A DNA stretch of 64,000 nucleotides from the NCBI GenBank assembly GCA_964635965.1, contig CAZWQX010000001.1, forward strand, positions 1-64,000, written 5' to 3'. The DNA comes from JAKVAV01 sp964635965 (GTDB lineage Bacteria > Bacteroidota > Bacteroidia > Flavobacteriales_D > Cryomorphaceae). Position numbers and translations under genes: made by a program. The stretch's first letter is position 1, and the number at the start of each line of letters is the position of its first letter. This document shows, one piece after another, positions 53,164 to 62,906 of the stretch. The notes under the pieces are model-generated. The model searched no databases. It had not been told where the DNA came from and saw only the letters and a program-made list of their open reading frames with translations.

Positions 53164-54708
53164 ATGAAGGTCCGTTTCTTTCACTTGTTTTCACTTTTTT
53201 TCTTCTCTGTCGGCATCGTGTTCGCTCAGTCGGAGTCGAAATTTACTTTCAGCACGGGCCCTGAACTTGAAGAACGAAAAGGGGATGCACTTTTAAATAC
53301 CTTTGGTCACCATCAAGATTTTTTCTTTACCCTGAGGAACAACCGAAGAAGAAACGGCGAGTTCATCCTGGAAAAAATCGATACGGATAGCTTGAGCGTA
53401 CTCCTCACTCAAAACTTCTCATTGCCTGAACTAAAAGGGATGGTGCCCATCCTCGCCTATCCGATTTCTTCAAAAACGAGTAGTTTCTTGATTGCAACCG
53501 CTGAAGACCCGGAAGATGAAGACCTATTCATTTTAGCTTATCAAATAGGTGATGACTTATCGATATCAAAACAACCCATCGTTCTCGGCATCGGAAATCG
53601 AAAAGCGATATTAGCGGAGAATGGGTTTCTCCTTTTTAAGACAGATAACGAAGAAAAAATCGCCTTACTTGTTCCTGCGGAAGCGAATGAAGCGCGGAAT
53701 GAAAAATTCCAGATTCGCTATTTCAATTCTGACTTTAAGCTTGAAAGGTCGGAGAAATTGGAAATACCATATTCTTCGGGGCAGGTCTCTCTTCGAAGTG
53801 CCGTATTGTCGCCTTCAGGAACACTTCATGGAGTTATAGCAGTATCCAGGTCTTCGGATATGGCTGTCACTCCAGATGGTTATGCCCTTTTGACTTACAA
53901 TCCTACTGACGGAATAGTCAAGGAAAAGGCCCTTTCTCTAGGTTCAAAATGGTTTTATGATCTCAAGCTTACACTTACTCCCGATACCAATTTGTGGCTG
54001 GCGGGATATTACAGCAATATGGTTGAACCTTCGATGGCCGGCACATTCTCTGTGTTGATTGAATCACGAACCGGAGATTTATTGGATACAGGATTATATC
54101 CATTTGACAGAGAATTTAGGTTGATTTTTAGATCGGATTTAAAAAGCGGAGAGGACGATCTGGGTCAATTTAAATTGGATCAAGCATATATTGGAAAGGA
54201 TAGTCACTTGAAACTGATAAGTGAAAAGCGATACAACAGGTCTAGTACGATATTTAACCCTGCGACCGGCACGTATTCCATCATCCAGATATACAGCTAT
54301 GATGAACTTCTGATCTCAGATATTCGATCGAACAGCACTATTGAAAAAAACATAGTCATACCGAAGTATCAATCATCTTCCCGAGAGGAAGGTAGATTCA
54401 CCTCTTACCTTCTTCTCGAAGATGAAGAGACAACCTGGATATTTTACAATGATCATGTTCGAAATGCAAATTTGGCCTTAAATGATTACAACTCATACCG
54501 CCAACTGAACAACGAGAACAACATAGTAATAACGCATCTTCAAATAGATGGTTCCAACATCCAAAAAGGAATAATTGATCCTAAACTAACGGACGACTAC
54601 CTGTTAGATCCCGTGCATCACTATGAAACAGATAATGCTCTTATTCTGACAACCTACAAGGGATACCGCACAAGGTATCTCAAGGTAAACTTACCTGATT
54701 CACAATGA
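53164..54708 (+). CDS. Secreted protein of unknown function
   Basis: A 514-residue protein with a clear signal peptide (KVRFFHLFSLFFFSVGIVFAQ). The rest is beta-rich with no domain I can name; patterns such as LILSYDE, LLEDEETTWIFYND and repeated aromatic strands suggest a beta-propeller-like or beta-sandwich fold, which is only a guess. There is no T9SS sorting domain and no lipobox. A longer frame exists from 53017 but overlaps the divergent gene, so the ATG at 53164 is used. Confidence 0.65.
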   Translation: MKVRFFHLFSLFFFSVGIVFAQSESKFTFSTGPELEERKGDALLNTFGHHQDFFFTLRNNRRRNGEFILEKIDTDSLSVLLTQNFSLPELKGMVPILAYPISSKTSSFLIATAEDPEDEDLFILAYQIGDDLSISKQPIVLGIGNRKAILAENGFLLFKTDNEEKIALLVPAEANEARNEKFQIRYFNSDFKLERSEKLEIPYSSGQVSLRSAVLSPSGTLHGVIAVSRSSDMAVTPDGYALLTYNPTDGIVKEKALSLGSKWFYDLKLTLTPDTNLWLAGYYSNMVEPSMAGTFSVLIESRTGDLLDTGLYPFDREFRLIFRSDLKSGEDDLGQFKLDQAYIGKDSHLKLISEKRYNRSSTIFNPATGTYSIIQIYSYDELLISDIRSNSTIEKNIVIPKYQSSSREEGRFTSYLLLEDEETTWIFYNDHVRNANLALNDYNSYRQLNNENNIVITHLQIDGSNIQKGIIDPKLTDDYLLDPVHHYETDNALILTTYKGYRTRYLKVNLPDSQ

Positions 54709-54740
54709 GTGATCATGAATTGTGATATTTGTCGCCTCTT

Positions 54741-55700
54741 ATGATGAGTGTTGGAGAAATAAAAACGCCTATAGCTGCCGAAATGAAAGAGTTCGAACAA
54801 CGCTTTCGAGACTCAATGCGCAGCAATACGCCTCTTTTGGATAAAATCACTCATTACATCGTAAAGAGGAAGGGAAAACAGATGCGTCCAATGTTCGTTT
54901 TCCTTTCAGCGAAACTGAGTGGTAGAATAAATGATTCTACATATGTAGCCGCTTCATTGATCGAACTGCTCCACACCGCAACACTTGTTCATGACGATGT
55001 TGTGGATGATGCTCACCTCCGAAGAGGGTTCTTCTCAATCAACGCACTTTGGAAAAACAAAATCGCCGTTTTGCTTTCAAGAGGGCTTCTAATGAGTGTT
55101 GAAGAGGGTGAATTTGAACTCTTGAAGATTGTAAGCCGAGCGGTTAAGGAAATGTCTGAAGGAGAACTCCTTCAAATGGAAAAAGCGCGAAAGTTAAATA
55201 TCACTGAATCGGTATACTTCGACATCATAAGACAGAAAACAGCCTCTCTCATTTCAGCTTGTTGCGAAAGTGGGGCTCATTCTTCAAGCGACAATCCCGA
55301 GGTTCGGGAAAAAATGCGTGTTTTTGGCGAAAAAACCGGGATCGCATTTCAAATTAAAGATGATCTATTCGATTACAACGCAAACGGAAAAATAGGAAAG
55401 CCCACAGGTATTGATATCAAGGAGAAGAAGATGACTCTGCCTCTGATTCATGCTCTGGAAAATTCGATTCATTCTGATCGAAAATGGATTATCAATACCG
55501 TTAAAAACCGCAATGAAGATAAAAAAGAGGTTGCTAAAGTAATTGACTTTGTTGTGAGTTCGGGAGGTATTGAATACGCACGTGATCAAATGCATGATTA
55601 CAAAAATCAGGCTTTGGAAATTCTTCATACTTTTGAAGATAGCGATGCCAGAAGATCGCTGGAAGGCTTGGTTAATTACACCATCGAACGCAAAAAATAG
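54741..55700 (+). CDS. Trans-polyprenyl diphosphate synthase
   Basis: A 319-residue all-alpha prenyl chain-elongating enzyme of the octaprenyl/solanesyl type. The first aspartate-rich motif is LVHDDVVDDA (DDxxD) and the second is KDDLFDYN. It would make the side chain of menaquinone or similar quinones; chain length cannot be set from sequence by eye. The frame is open from a TTG at 54729, but the paired ATG codons at 54741 are more likely. A one-mismatch -7 box (GATATTTG, 54724-54731) lies upstream. Confidence 0.92.
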   Translation: MMSVGEIKTPIAAEMKEFEQRFRDSMRSNTPLLDKITHYIVKRKGKQMRPMFVFLSAKLSGRINDSTYVAASLIELLHTATLVHDDVVDDAHLRRGFFSINALWKNKIAVLLSRGLLMSVEEGEFELLKIVSRAVKEMSEGELLQMEKARKLNITESVYFDIIRQKTASLISACCESGAHSSSDNPEVREKMRVFGEKTGIAFQIKDDLFDYNANGKIGKPTGIDIKEKKMTLPLIHALENSIHSDRKWIINTVKNRNEDKKEVAKVIDFVVSSGGIEYARDQMHDYKNQALEILHTFEDSDARRSLEGLVNYTIERKK

Positions 55701-55711
55701 TTCCATTTATA

Positions 55712-56140
55712 ATGAGATTTTCAGCATGGATTATCGTGCTTTTCATTTGTGCTTGCGGCTCGAATGTCGAACCTGAGATTAGTGATCAGACGGAAGTTCC
55801 TGTTCAAAACAGTGCTGAAATCATTGACGTTGTCGAATATCACCCAAACGGAGCCGTAAAGCTTCGCGGAAAAAGTCAAGACGGGAAAAGGTTGGGAAAA
55901 TGGGAATCCTTTTACCCGAGTGGCTACCGATGGAGTGAAGTAGAATATCGTTCGGGTCTCCGAGAAGGGGATGCCATTTCCTACTACGACAATGGAATGA
56001 TGCGCTATCAAGGGAGGTATTACAACGATGAGCAAACAGGTGTTTGGAGTTTTTACGATACAACCGGAGCTCTGGTAAAACGAATTGATATGGACACTTT
56101 GCAATCAAGTCGTCTCTCTTCAACCCCACAAACGGATTAG
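55712..56140 (+). CDS. MORN-like/YwqK-type repeat lipoprotein
   Basis: A 142-residue protein with a lipoprotein signal (lipobox near ICAC, Cys15) and about four short repeats of the Y-x-x-G-x-x-x-x-x-G or W-x-x-Y kind (YHPNGAVKLRG, FYPSGYRWSE, YYDNGMMRYQG, FYDTTGALVKR). These are MORN-like modules of the YwqK family, which are common on Bacteroidota surfaces and of unknown role. It is 11 bases after the polyprenyl synthase gene and one base before dnaG, so the three look like one transcript. Confidence 0.82.
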   Translation: MRFSAWIIVLFICACGSNVEPEISDQTEVPVQNSAEIIDVVEYHPNGAVKLRGKSQDGKRLGKWESFYPSGYRWSEVEYRSGLREGDAISYYDNGMMRYQGRYYNDEQTGVWSFYDTTGALVKRIDMDTLQSSRLSSTPQTD

Positions 56141-56141
56141 A

Positions 56142-58079
56142 TTGATCAGTAAGGATACCATCGACAGAATTTTTGAAGCCGTTCGCATTGAAGAGGTTGT
56201 GGCCGAGTTCGTTCAACTGAAAAAAGCAGGATCGAACCTCAAAGGATTGAGCCCATGGACCGATGAGAAGACTCCCTCATTTCTTGTTTCGCCTGCTAAA
56301 GGAATCTACAAAGATTTTAGTTCAGGGAAAGGAGGTAATGCGGTTTCGTTTCTAATGGAGCTGGAACACATGACCTATCCGGAAGCTCTAAGGTTTCTTG
56401 CAGAGAAATACTCCATCGAAATTGAAGAGACAGGTGTGGAGCCTCAAGATCTGGAAGAAAGGAGTCAAAGGGAGGCGATGGCTCTCGTTAATAAGTTCGC
56501 TCTTGAACTCTTTCAGGAAAATCTTTGGGAGGTAGAAGAAGGAACCAAAATTGCCCTCAGTTATTTCAGAGAGCGGGGTTTCAGCGATAAAACCATCAGA
56601 AAGTTTGCCCTTGGTTATGCCTTGGACAAAAATGACGATGTACTCACAAAAGCGAAAGATGCGGGTCATAACGAAGAACACTTGTTAAACCTCGGGCTCG
56701 CAAAAGAAGGAAACTACGGGCGTTACGATTTCTTTAGGGGAAGGGTCATCTTTCCGATTAGGAATGTAAGTGGCAGAACGATTGCCTTTGCGGGGCGGAC
56801 GCTGAAAAGTGACAATAAGGTTAAGTACATTAACTCACCCGAGAGTGAGTTATACGATAAAAGCAAAACCCTTTACGGTCTATACGAAGGAAAACAGAGC
56901 ATAATTAAAGAAGATCGATGCTTTTTGGTTGAAGGATATACGGATGTTATTTCGCTTCACCAAGCTGGCGTCGAATATGCCGTAGCCTCTTCAGGAACAT
57001 CACTCACCGTTGAGCAGGCCAAGCTGATAAAGCGCTATACCAAAAATGTTTCTGTGCTTTACGATGGCGATAAGGCAGGGGTAAAAGCTGCTATTCGAGG
57101 GATTGACCTTCTCCTTCAAGAAGGCCTCCAGGTGAAAGTTTTGTTGTTTCCCGAAGGTCATGATCCCGACTCCTTTTCAAGATCTGTCTCTCAATCAGAG
57201 TTAGAAGAATACCTATCCGGCCAAAGCCAAGATTTCACCGACTTTATGATCGATGTGATGCTGGATGGTCACGAAAATGATCCCATTAAGAAAGCCGAGG
57301 TTTCGAGAAAAATAGTCGAAAGTCTCTCGTTCATAGCCGATCAGATCACGAGAAGTATTTATATCCAGCGTTGCAGCAAAAAGCTCGACTTACCTGAAAA
57401 AGCGTTGGTTAGCGAGCTGAACAAATTTCTCAGGCAAAGGCATCTCAAGAAAGCGGGAGTCGCACCTGAAATCATCAAAGAAGAAAGAGAAAAAGCGACG
57501 GGTGGTGTCGAAGAGTTGGCACCTGAAGAACCCGGTGTATGGGAGCGCGAAGTGGTCAGAATTCTTTTAAATTATGGCTCGAAGAAATTCCAGGTTTCAG
57601 TGTTAAATGAAACCGAAGAAGAAGAAAAAATTGAAGTAGCCGTTGCCGAGTACATCCTTCACGATCTCAATCAAGATGAAATCAATTTTGAATCACCAGT
57701 TTATTCCAGGGTAGTAGACTTGTTTAGGACTGGGTTTGAAGAAAATGGTCAATACCCTGATACGAATGAATTAGTGCGAGAAGCTGATTTGAATGAAATT
57801 ATTGCTGCACTCATTACCAACCCTTATGAACTGAGTGATAACTGGGCTGAACGACATAAAATTTACACCCATACTGAAGAACACGACTTGAGAAGAACCG
57901 TTTTAGACCCACTGATGCGTTTAAAACTGAATAAGATCAAAAGCAGGATGAAGTACCTTGATACTGCAATTCGTCAGGCAGAGAACGAAGAAGAGTTACA
58001 TTTACATCTCCGTGAAAAAGTGAAGTTGGATAAAATGAAAATCCGTGTAAGCGACTTTTTCGGTAGCTCAATTATTTGA
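56142..58079 (+). CDS. dnaG: DNA primase lacking the zinc-finger ligands
   Basis: A 645-residue DnaG that makes RNA primers for replication. The N-terminal domain keeps the context of the CHC2 zinc finger (DEKTPSF, KGGNAVSF), but the CxxH pair reads SPWT at 37-40 and the CxxC pair reads DFSS at 58-61, so all four zinc ligands are missing. The TOPRIM domain is complete: VEGYTDV and LYDGDKAG with E and DxD. The C-terminal helicase-binding region follows. The loss of zinc ligands seems typical of Flavobacteriales DnaG from memory, so I treat it as a functional variant, not a pseudogene. The start is a TTG one base after the lipoprotein stop; a longer frame is a shadow. Confidence 0.93.
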   Translation: MISKDTIDRIFEAVRIEEVVAEFVQLKKAGSNLKGLSPWTDEKTPSFLVSPAKGIYKDFSSGKGGNAVSFLMELEHMTYPEALRFLAEKYSIEIEETGVEPQDLEERSQREAMALVNKFALELFQENLWEVEEGTKIALSYFRERGFSDKTIRKFALGYALDKNDDVLTKAKDAGHNEEHLLNLGLAKEGNYGRYDFFRGRVIFPIRNVSGRTIAFAGRTLKSDNKVKYINSPESELYDKSKTLYGLYEGKQSIIKEDRCFLVEGYTDVISLHQAGVEYAVASSGTSLTVEQAKLIKRYTKNVSVLYDGDKAGVKAAIRGIDLLLQEGLQVKVLLFPEGHDPDSFSRSVSQSELEEYLSGQSQDFTDFMIDVMLDGHENDPIKKAEVSRKIVESLSFIADQITRSIYIQRCSKKLDLPEKALVSELNKFLRQRHLKKAGVAPEIIKEEREKATGGVEELAPEEPGVWEREVVRILLNYGSKKFQVSVLNETEEEEKIEVAVAEYILHDLNQDEINFESPVYSRVVDLFRTGFEENGQYPDTNELVREADLNEIIAALITNPYELSDNWAERHKIYTHTEEHDLRRTVLDPLMRLKLNKIKSRMKYLDTAIRQAENEEELHLHLREKVKLDKMKIRVSDFFGSSII

Positions 58080-58083
58080 TCAC

Positions 58084-59190
58084 ATGAACGACTTTCTCGG
58101 CTACAGCCTTTACGAATCTGAAGTTGTTTCGATTACGATCGGAAACATTTTGTCGTTGCTACTGATCATTGTAGCCACCCGTTTCCTTCTTCGTTTCTAT
58201 AAGGTATTTGTCCATCGAAAAATTCGAGCTTTAGACGTTTTCGACAAGGAAAGGGAACAACTTTTTCTGAAATCGGGAAGGAACATTCTACTCGCGATCA
58301 GCACCGTGATAGCAATAATTAGCTTAGGACTTTCACCCTTACTAGAGCTAATATTTGACTATACCCTCTTTCATACTGAGAATGTAGAAATAACAGTCGG
58401 CAAGATTCTCATATTCATATTAATCCTCTTCGTCGCAAGGATAATTTCAAGATTGATTCGAATCATTCTGAAAAAGAACTTTTCGCGTAAAGCCTGGGTT
58501 GATGAGGGTAAAGAATACACCGTATTTAAGCTAACGAAGTACGGGCTTTATGGGGTAGCCGTGCTGTTAGGGCTTACCAGTATTGGTATCGATATGAAGT
58601 TGATACTGGCAGGTGCAGGTGCGTTGTTAGTGGGTATTGGATTTGGACTTCAGTATTTATTCTATGATCTGATTTCAGGGTTGATCATTCTTTTTGAGGG
58701 TCCGATAAAAGTTGGAGATGTCATTGAAGTTGACGGTCTGGTTGCTCGGGTGAAGCAAATCGATATTCGGACTTCTAAAGTGATGACACGCGATGGGAAA
58801 TACATCATCATTCCCAACTCCAAACTAATCGGAGAAAACGTGGTAAACTGGAGTCATGGTAGCACACTTACCCGATTTAATATCAAAGTAGGGGTGAAAT
58901 ACGGCAGCGATACCGCCCTGGTGAAAGAGGTGCTTTACAACTGTGCTTTGCGCCATCCCGATGTGAGTAAGAATCGTGAAATAATTGTCCGATTTGACGA
59001 CTTCGGCGATAGTGCCTTGATGTTTTCCGTTTTCTTTTGGGCGAAGAAAACCTGGGTTGTTGAGACCCTACAAAGTGAAATCCGATTTGACATTGACCGT
59101 CAGTTCAGAGAACACGATATTCACATTCCTTTTCCTCAAAGAGACCTGCACATCATCAGCAACCCTGATTCCAGAGCTAAGGAAACCTGA
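58084..59190 (+). CDS. MscS-family mechanosensitive ion channel
   Basis: The 368-residue protein has about five hydrophobic segments, the last being the glycine- and alanine-rich pore helix LAGAGALLVGIGFGLQ, then the MscS beta domain (FEGPIKVGDVIEVDG) and the cytoplasmic cage region. It would open under membrane tension at osmotic downshock. It starts 4 bases after dnaG and its 3' end overlaps recJ tail-to-tail by 14 bases. Confidence 0.93.
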   Translation: MNDFLGYSLYESEVVSITIGNILSLLLIIVATRFLLRFYKVFVHRKIRALDVFDKEREQLFLKSGRNILLAISTVIAIISLGLSPLLELIFDYTLFHTENVEITVGKILIFILILFVARIISRLIRIILKKNFSRKAWVDEGKEYTVFKLTKYGLYGVAVLLGLTSIGIDMKLILAGAGALLVGIGFGLQYLFYDLISGLIILFEGPIKVGDVIEVDGLVARVKQIDIRTSKVMTRDGKYIIIPNSKLIGENVVNWSHGSTLTRFNIKVGVKYGSDTALVKEVLYNCALRHPDVSKNREIIVRFDDFGDSALMFSVFFWAKKTWVVETLQSEIRFDIDRQFREHDIHIPFPQRDLHIISNPDSRAKET

Positions 59191-60964
59191 GATCCTTGGC
59201 GACGAGCTGAATTGTTCTTTTCCCTTTCCAGTTGTTCTCTTCAATCGTGTATGCCAACTCAAATGGAATCCCTCGGCTTATTGCCTTTATATGGTCAGCA
59301 AAGCCAAATGCAATAACGGGTAGCAGGGACGACGGCTTACCATCTTGAAAAACCTTCATCTTTAAATGATTATCACCGACGGGATAAACTTCTTTTGCGC
59401 GACAATGAGGGGTAGAGAAGATTGGAGGCAAATTATCGGGACCAAAAGGCCTGAATTTATTTAATTGAGCAAAGAATTCGGGATAATTGTCAGAATACCA
59501 ATCGCAAAAGTCCAAGGACAACGCCAAATTGAGTTTTGGTTTCAATTCCTTTCTCTCAATCTCCTCAGAAGCTATTTTCCTGAAGGCCAGCTTAAAGGCC
59601 TCAAAATTGTTCGACTCTAAGGTTAATCCTGCTGCAGCTGAATGACCACCATGTCGTACAAGATATGTGGTCAATCTGTTTAGAGCATGACTAATATTAA
59701 ATCCCTCCACACTTCTTGCACTTCCAGTGAATACACCTTCTTTTTCGGAAAAGACAATCGTAGGACGATGGTATACCTCCATTAAGCGAGAAGCGACAAT
59801 TCCGATTACTCCTTTATGCCATGAACTGTCAGCGACGATTGTTGCGGAATGGTTTTCGCTGCCTTCCTCTTCTCTGACTTTTAATAATGCGGCCTCTGTA
59901 ATTTTCTTGTCAAGATGCTTGCGTTCATTATTGAGTACTTCTATATGGTCTGCTCGCTCTTGAGCTCTTTCAGTATTTTCCTCTGTCAGAAGCTCCACTG
60001 CATGCTTTGCATGTTCCAACCTTCCTGCAGCATTAATCCTAGGACCAACCTTGAAAACCACGTCACTTACATTAAGAGGAGTAGACGACTGACCTGCGGT
60101 TTTCAGGAGGGCTTTTATACCGGCATTCTTAGAATTACTGAGTACTGACAGTCCTTTAGAAACGATTGCCCGGTTGACACCTATCATTGGTACAATATCA
60201 CAACAAGTAGCAATGGCCGCGAATTCGAAGCTAGAATCAAGATCTTTCTCAACTACGTTGAACCTAGGTGCAATGCTTCTAATTAACATCAATGCTACTC
60301 CGCAACCGCAGAGCACTTTATCTTTAAAAGAACAGTCTTCTTGTTTGGGATTTAAAATCGCATTTGCTTTCGGAAGCGTTCTACCTGCTTCATGATGATC
60401 GCAGATAATTGTTTTAATCTTGGACTGGCTTAACCTGTCTATTCCTTCTATGGCACGAATACCACAATCAAGAGTTATAAGCAAGCTAACACCATCTGCA
60501 TCAGCAGCTTCAACCCCCCTTTCACTTAATCCATAACCCTCATTGTATCTATCAGGTATATAGTAGTCAACGTTAGCTCCCAACTTTTTCAAGAATAGGT
60601 ACATCATTGCTACGGAGCTTACTCCATCTACATCGTAATCACCATAAAGTCGGATATGATTCTTATTTCGAACCGCTTCTTCCAATATATCAGTGGCAAT
60701 TTCGAGGTCCTTGAGATATCCTGCATTCGAAATTCTTGATAGATCAGTTGAAAAATAGTCTTGAATTTCACTACCGTTCGTCAATCCTTTTGCCACTAAT
60801 AAAGAAGCAATTACAGGATGTAAGTTTGAAAATCGTTCGCAAAGCTCATGAACCAAACTTGTTGATGGTGAGTTGGGTTCGATCCACTCAAATCTTGTGC
60901 TGAATGGCTCTCTGACATTTTCAGAAGTATGAAATCCTGTTTTTGGAATCATCGATTCACTCAT
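59177..60964 (-). CDS. recJ: Single-stranded-DNA exonuclease RecJ
   Basis: A 595-residue DHH-family 5'-3' exonuclease used in recombination and mismatch repair. The DHH core has YGDYDVDGVSS, LDCGIRA and CDHHEAG, and the DHHA1 domain has the GGHSAAAG motif; an OB-fold region follows. Length matches the family. Translation starts at ATG 60964 (a second Met lies four residues in). The 96-base gap to the next gene is a divergent promoter region; no clear -7 box was found on this strand. Confidence 0.95.
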   Translation of the reverse strand: MSESMIPKTGFHTSENVREPFSTRFEWIEPNSPSTSLVHELCERFSNLHPVIASLLVAKGLTNGSEIQDYFSTDLSRISNAGYLKDLEIATDILEEAVRNKNHIRLYGDYDVDGVSSVAMMYLFLKKLGANVDYYIPDRYNEGYGLSERGVEAADADGVSLLITLDCGIRAIEGIDRLSQSKIKTIICDHHEAGRTLPKANAILNPKQEDCSFKDKVLCGCGVALMLIRSIAPRFNVVEKDLDSSFEFAAIATCCDIVPMIGVNRAIVSKGLSVLSNSKNAGIKALLKTAGQSSTPLNVSDVVFKVGPRINAAGRLEHAKHAVELLTEENTERAQERADHIEVLNNERKHLDKKITEAALLKVREEEGSENHSATIVADSSWHKGVIGIVASRLMEVYHRPTIVFSEKEGVFTGSARSVEGFNISHALNRLTTYLVRHGGHSAAAGLTLESNNFEAFKLAFRKIASEEIERKELKPKLNLALSLDFCDWYSDNYPEFFAQLNKFRPFGPDNLPPIFSTPHCRAKEVYPVGDNHLKMKVFQDGKPSSLLPVIAFGFADHIKAISRGIPFELAYTIEENNWKGKRTIQLVAKDLRFP

Positions 60965-60996
60965 TTATCAATGTGATCACTAGAAACAACTTTGAT

Positions 60997-61004
60997 TATA
61001 TTTG
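60997..61004 (+). promoter_or_regulatory. Candidate -7 box of the cysteine-rich lipoprotein gene
   Basis: TATATTTG matches TAnnTTTG exactly and gives a leader of about 50 bases before the ATG at 61061. Confidence 0.4.
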
Positions 61005-61060
61005 GGCGTCTCTAGTGTATACAATCACTGGGATAATAGCCCGTATCCAACCTTATTTAG

Positions 61061-62728
61061 ATGAAATTTAATTTTCTGAGACTACTCTTCATCACCGTTT
61101 CGATTGCTTTTGCCGTTACCTCCTGTAGGAATGAAGATAACAAAATCGAGCCTACTTGTTTCGATGAAGTCCAAAATCAAGGAGAAACAGGAATAGACTG
61201 CGGAGGACCATGTGAAGAATGCCTTCCAACTTGCACCGATGGGATCGCTAATGGAACCGAGTTTTTTATTGACTGTGGTGGGGAAGAATGTTTGCCTTGT
61301 GCAACATGTGACGATAATATTCAAAATGCTCACTGGGTATTTGATCCGAATCTGACTATGGCCGATTTCGGAAGTGAAGGAGTGGGTATGGCTAATGGAG
61401 TACTTTTCCGCCTTGTAATGGAACAAGGAATTGATTGTGGCTATCCTTGCGAAAACTTCTGTACTCCGACTTGTGATGACGGAATCCAGAATGGTGATGA
61501 AGAAGGGGTTGATTGCGGAGGAACGCTTTGTGAATTTCCCTGTCCTCCGCCAAATTGCGCTGATGGAATTCAAAATGGTCTTGAGACAGGAGTTGATTGT
61601 GGGGCACCTGGTTGTCCTGATTGTCCAATGCCTACGTGTAATGATGGCATTCAGAACGTTCATATTGAATACGTAGAAATCAGCCCTTCAGCGCCGCAAG
61701 GATATATTGTGGTAGTAGAAGAAGGAATTGACTGCGATAGCAATTTCGAAACGTCTTGTCCGGATTGTCCGCTTCCAACATGTTTCGATGGAATTTTAAA
61801 CCAAGGTGAAGAAGCCATCGACTGCGGAGGTCCTTGCCCGAATGCTTGCGACCCAACACCGAGCTGTGCCAATGGAATACAAGACGGTACTGAAACCGGA
61901 GTGGATTGCGACGACGATCCGAATACTCCTTGTCCTAACTGTGCCACCTGTTCAGATGAGATTCAAAACGGTCCTGAACTAGAAGTTGACTGCGTTGATT
62001 ATCCTATTCCCCAATACGATGGTGGAACGTGTGCACTTTGTATTTCTTGCCACGATTTGGTTCAGAATCAGAATGAAGTTGACGTGGATTGTGGAGGTCC
62101 GAATTGTGAGCGATGTACTCAGTTCATTACCGCAACCGGAATTGGTGCCGGTGATAACCCAAGCAGTTTTGCCGACCAACAAACTTTCAATGAGTTATTG
62201 GCCACTGCGGGGCAAGACACTCTCACGATAACCGCTTCTACAGGTCCTGATGGCTTGTTTATTGAAAAGGTTAGCAACTTCTCCGGACCTGATTATCTAA
62301 AAGCAACAGCTATTTCAGAATTAGAAACTCCCGAGGGAGAAAGATTCAGGAGAACGCTTGTGTTATATCTGCCGATGCCGGAAGGAATTGGACAAGATAA
62401 TCCTGTTCCTGTGATCTTGATTCCACCCCTTCTTCCAACGGGTGATATTGGATTCCCTATTGAAGAGGTACCATTTATATTCTATCGTGAGGAGCTTGTA
62501 GGAAATCCAAATTTTGTAGTCAGAAATTTCTCTTCTTGGAATATATCCATGGATGCAGAGTTGACTTATACTTATGAATTCTCGGATGTCCTAAGTGGTT
62601 TTTATGTGCAAGGAAGTTTCTCTGATCTAGAAATAGTTGCCCCTATTTTTGTTCCAGGTGGAGATGATGAAGCAATTCTCGGTTCGGCAAATGGAATTTC
62701 GTTTGCCTTTGATTATTCTCCATTCTAG
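61061..62728 (+). CDS. Cysteine-rich repeat lipoprotein
   Basis: A 555-residue lipoprotein (lipobox near VTSC, Cys22). Residues ~33-355 hold ten units of the type C-x-D-x-I-Q-N-x-x-E-x-x-x-D-C-G-G-x-x-C-x-x-C; units 3 and 6 carry 15-20-residue inserts. The last ~190 residues form an unrelated beta-rich domain of unknown kind, with LPMPEGIGQ and GNPNFVVRNFSSWN. Similar repeats occur in surface proteins of Bacteroidota and myxobacteria, and the acidic, cysteine-paired units could bind calcium, but no function is established. A strong terminator follows, so it is a single-gene unit. Confidence 0.8.
   Translation: MKFNFLRLLFITVSIAFAVTSCRNEDNKIEPTCFDEVQNQGETGIDCGGPCEECLPTCTDGIANGTEFFIDCGGEECLPCATCDDNIQNAHWVFDPNLTMADFGSEGVGMANGVLFRLVMEQGIDCGYPCENFCTPTCDDGIQNGDEEGVDCGGTLCEFPCPPPNCADGIQNGLETGVDCGAPGCPDCPMPTCNDGIQNVHIEYVEISPSAPQGYIVVVEEGIDCDSNFETSCPDCPLPTCFDGILNQGEEAIDCGGPCPNACDPTPSCANGIQDGTETGVDCDDDPNTPCPNCATCSDEIQNGPELEVDCVDYPIPQYDGGTCALCISCHDLVQNQNEVDVDCGGPNCERCTQFITATGIGAGDNPSSFADQQTFNELLATAGQDTLTITASTGPDGLFIEKVSNFSGPDYLKATAISELETPEGERFRRTLVLYLPMPEGIGQDNPVPVILIPPLLPTGDIGFPIEEVPFIFYREELVGNPNFVVRNFSSWNISMDAELTYTYEFSDVLSGFYVQGSFSDLEIVAPIFVPGGDDEAILGSANGISFAFDYSPF
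61157..62120 (+). repeat. Ten cysteine-rich coding repeats
   Basis: Ten diverged units of about 75-130 bases encode the C-x-DGIQN...DCGG-C-C pattern. They are not near-identical in DNA. Confidence 0.8.
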
Positions 62729-62746
62729 AAAAATTCAACTCATTTT

Positions 62747-62779
62747 AAAAGGCCGGTCTTGATCGGCCTTTTTTTTTTT
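62747..62779 (+). terminator. Rho-independent terminator after the cysteine-rich lipoprotein gene
   Basis: AAAGGCCG / CGGCCTTT with an eight-base loop is followed by a run of eleven T. It begins 19 bases after the stop codon. The opposite strand has a shorter T run and may be a weaker terminator. Confidence 0.9.
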
Positions 62780-62906
62780 GAAATTCTTAATCGGCCGAAT
62801 AACTATTTCAAATAATAAGTATAATTATACCGATAAGTGGAGATCCGAAACCACAAAAACGAGGCGTTACCGAAAAGCCAAATGAGTAGGACCTAATTAA
62901 TATATT

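Noticed and set aside
56142..58079. DnaG as a pseudogene because the zinc ligands are missing
   Set aside because: The frame is full length, the TOPRIM residues are intact, and the surrounding residues are conserved, so it is read as a functional variant.
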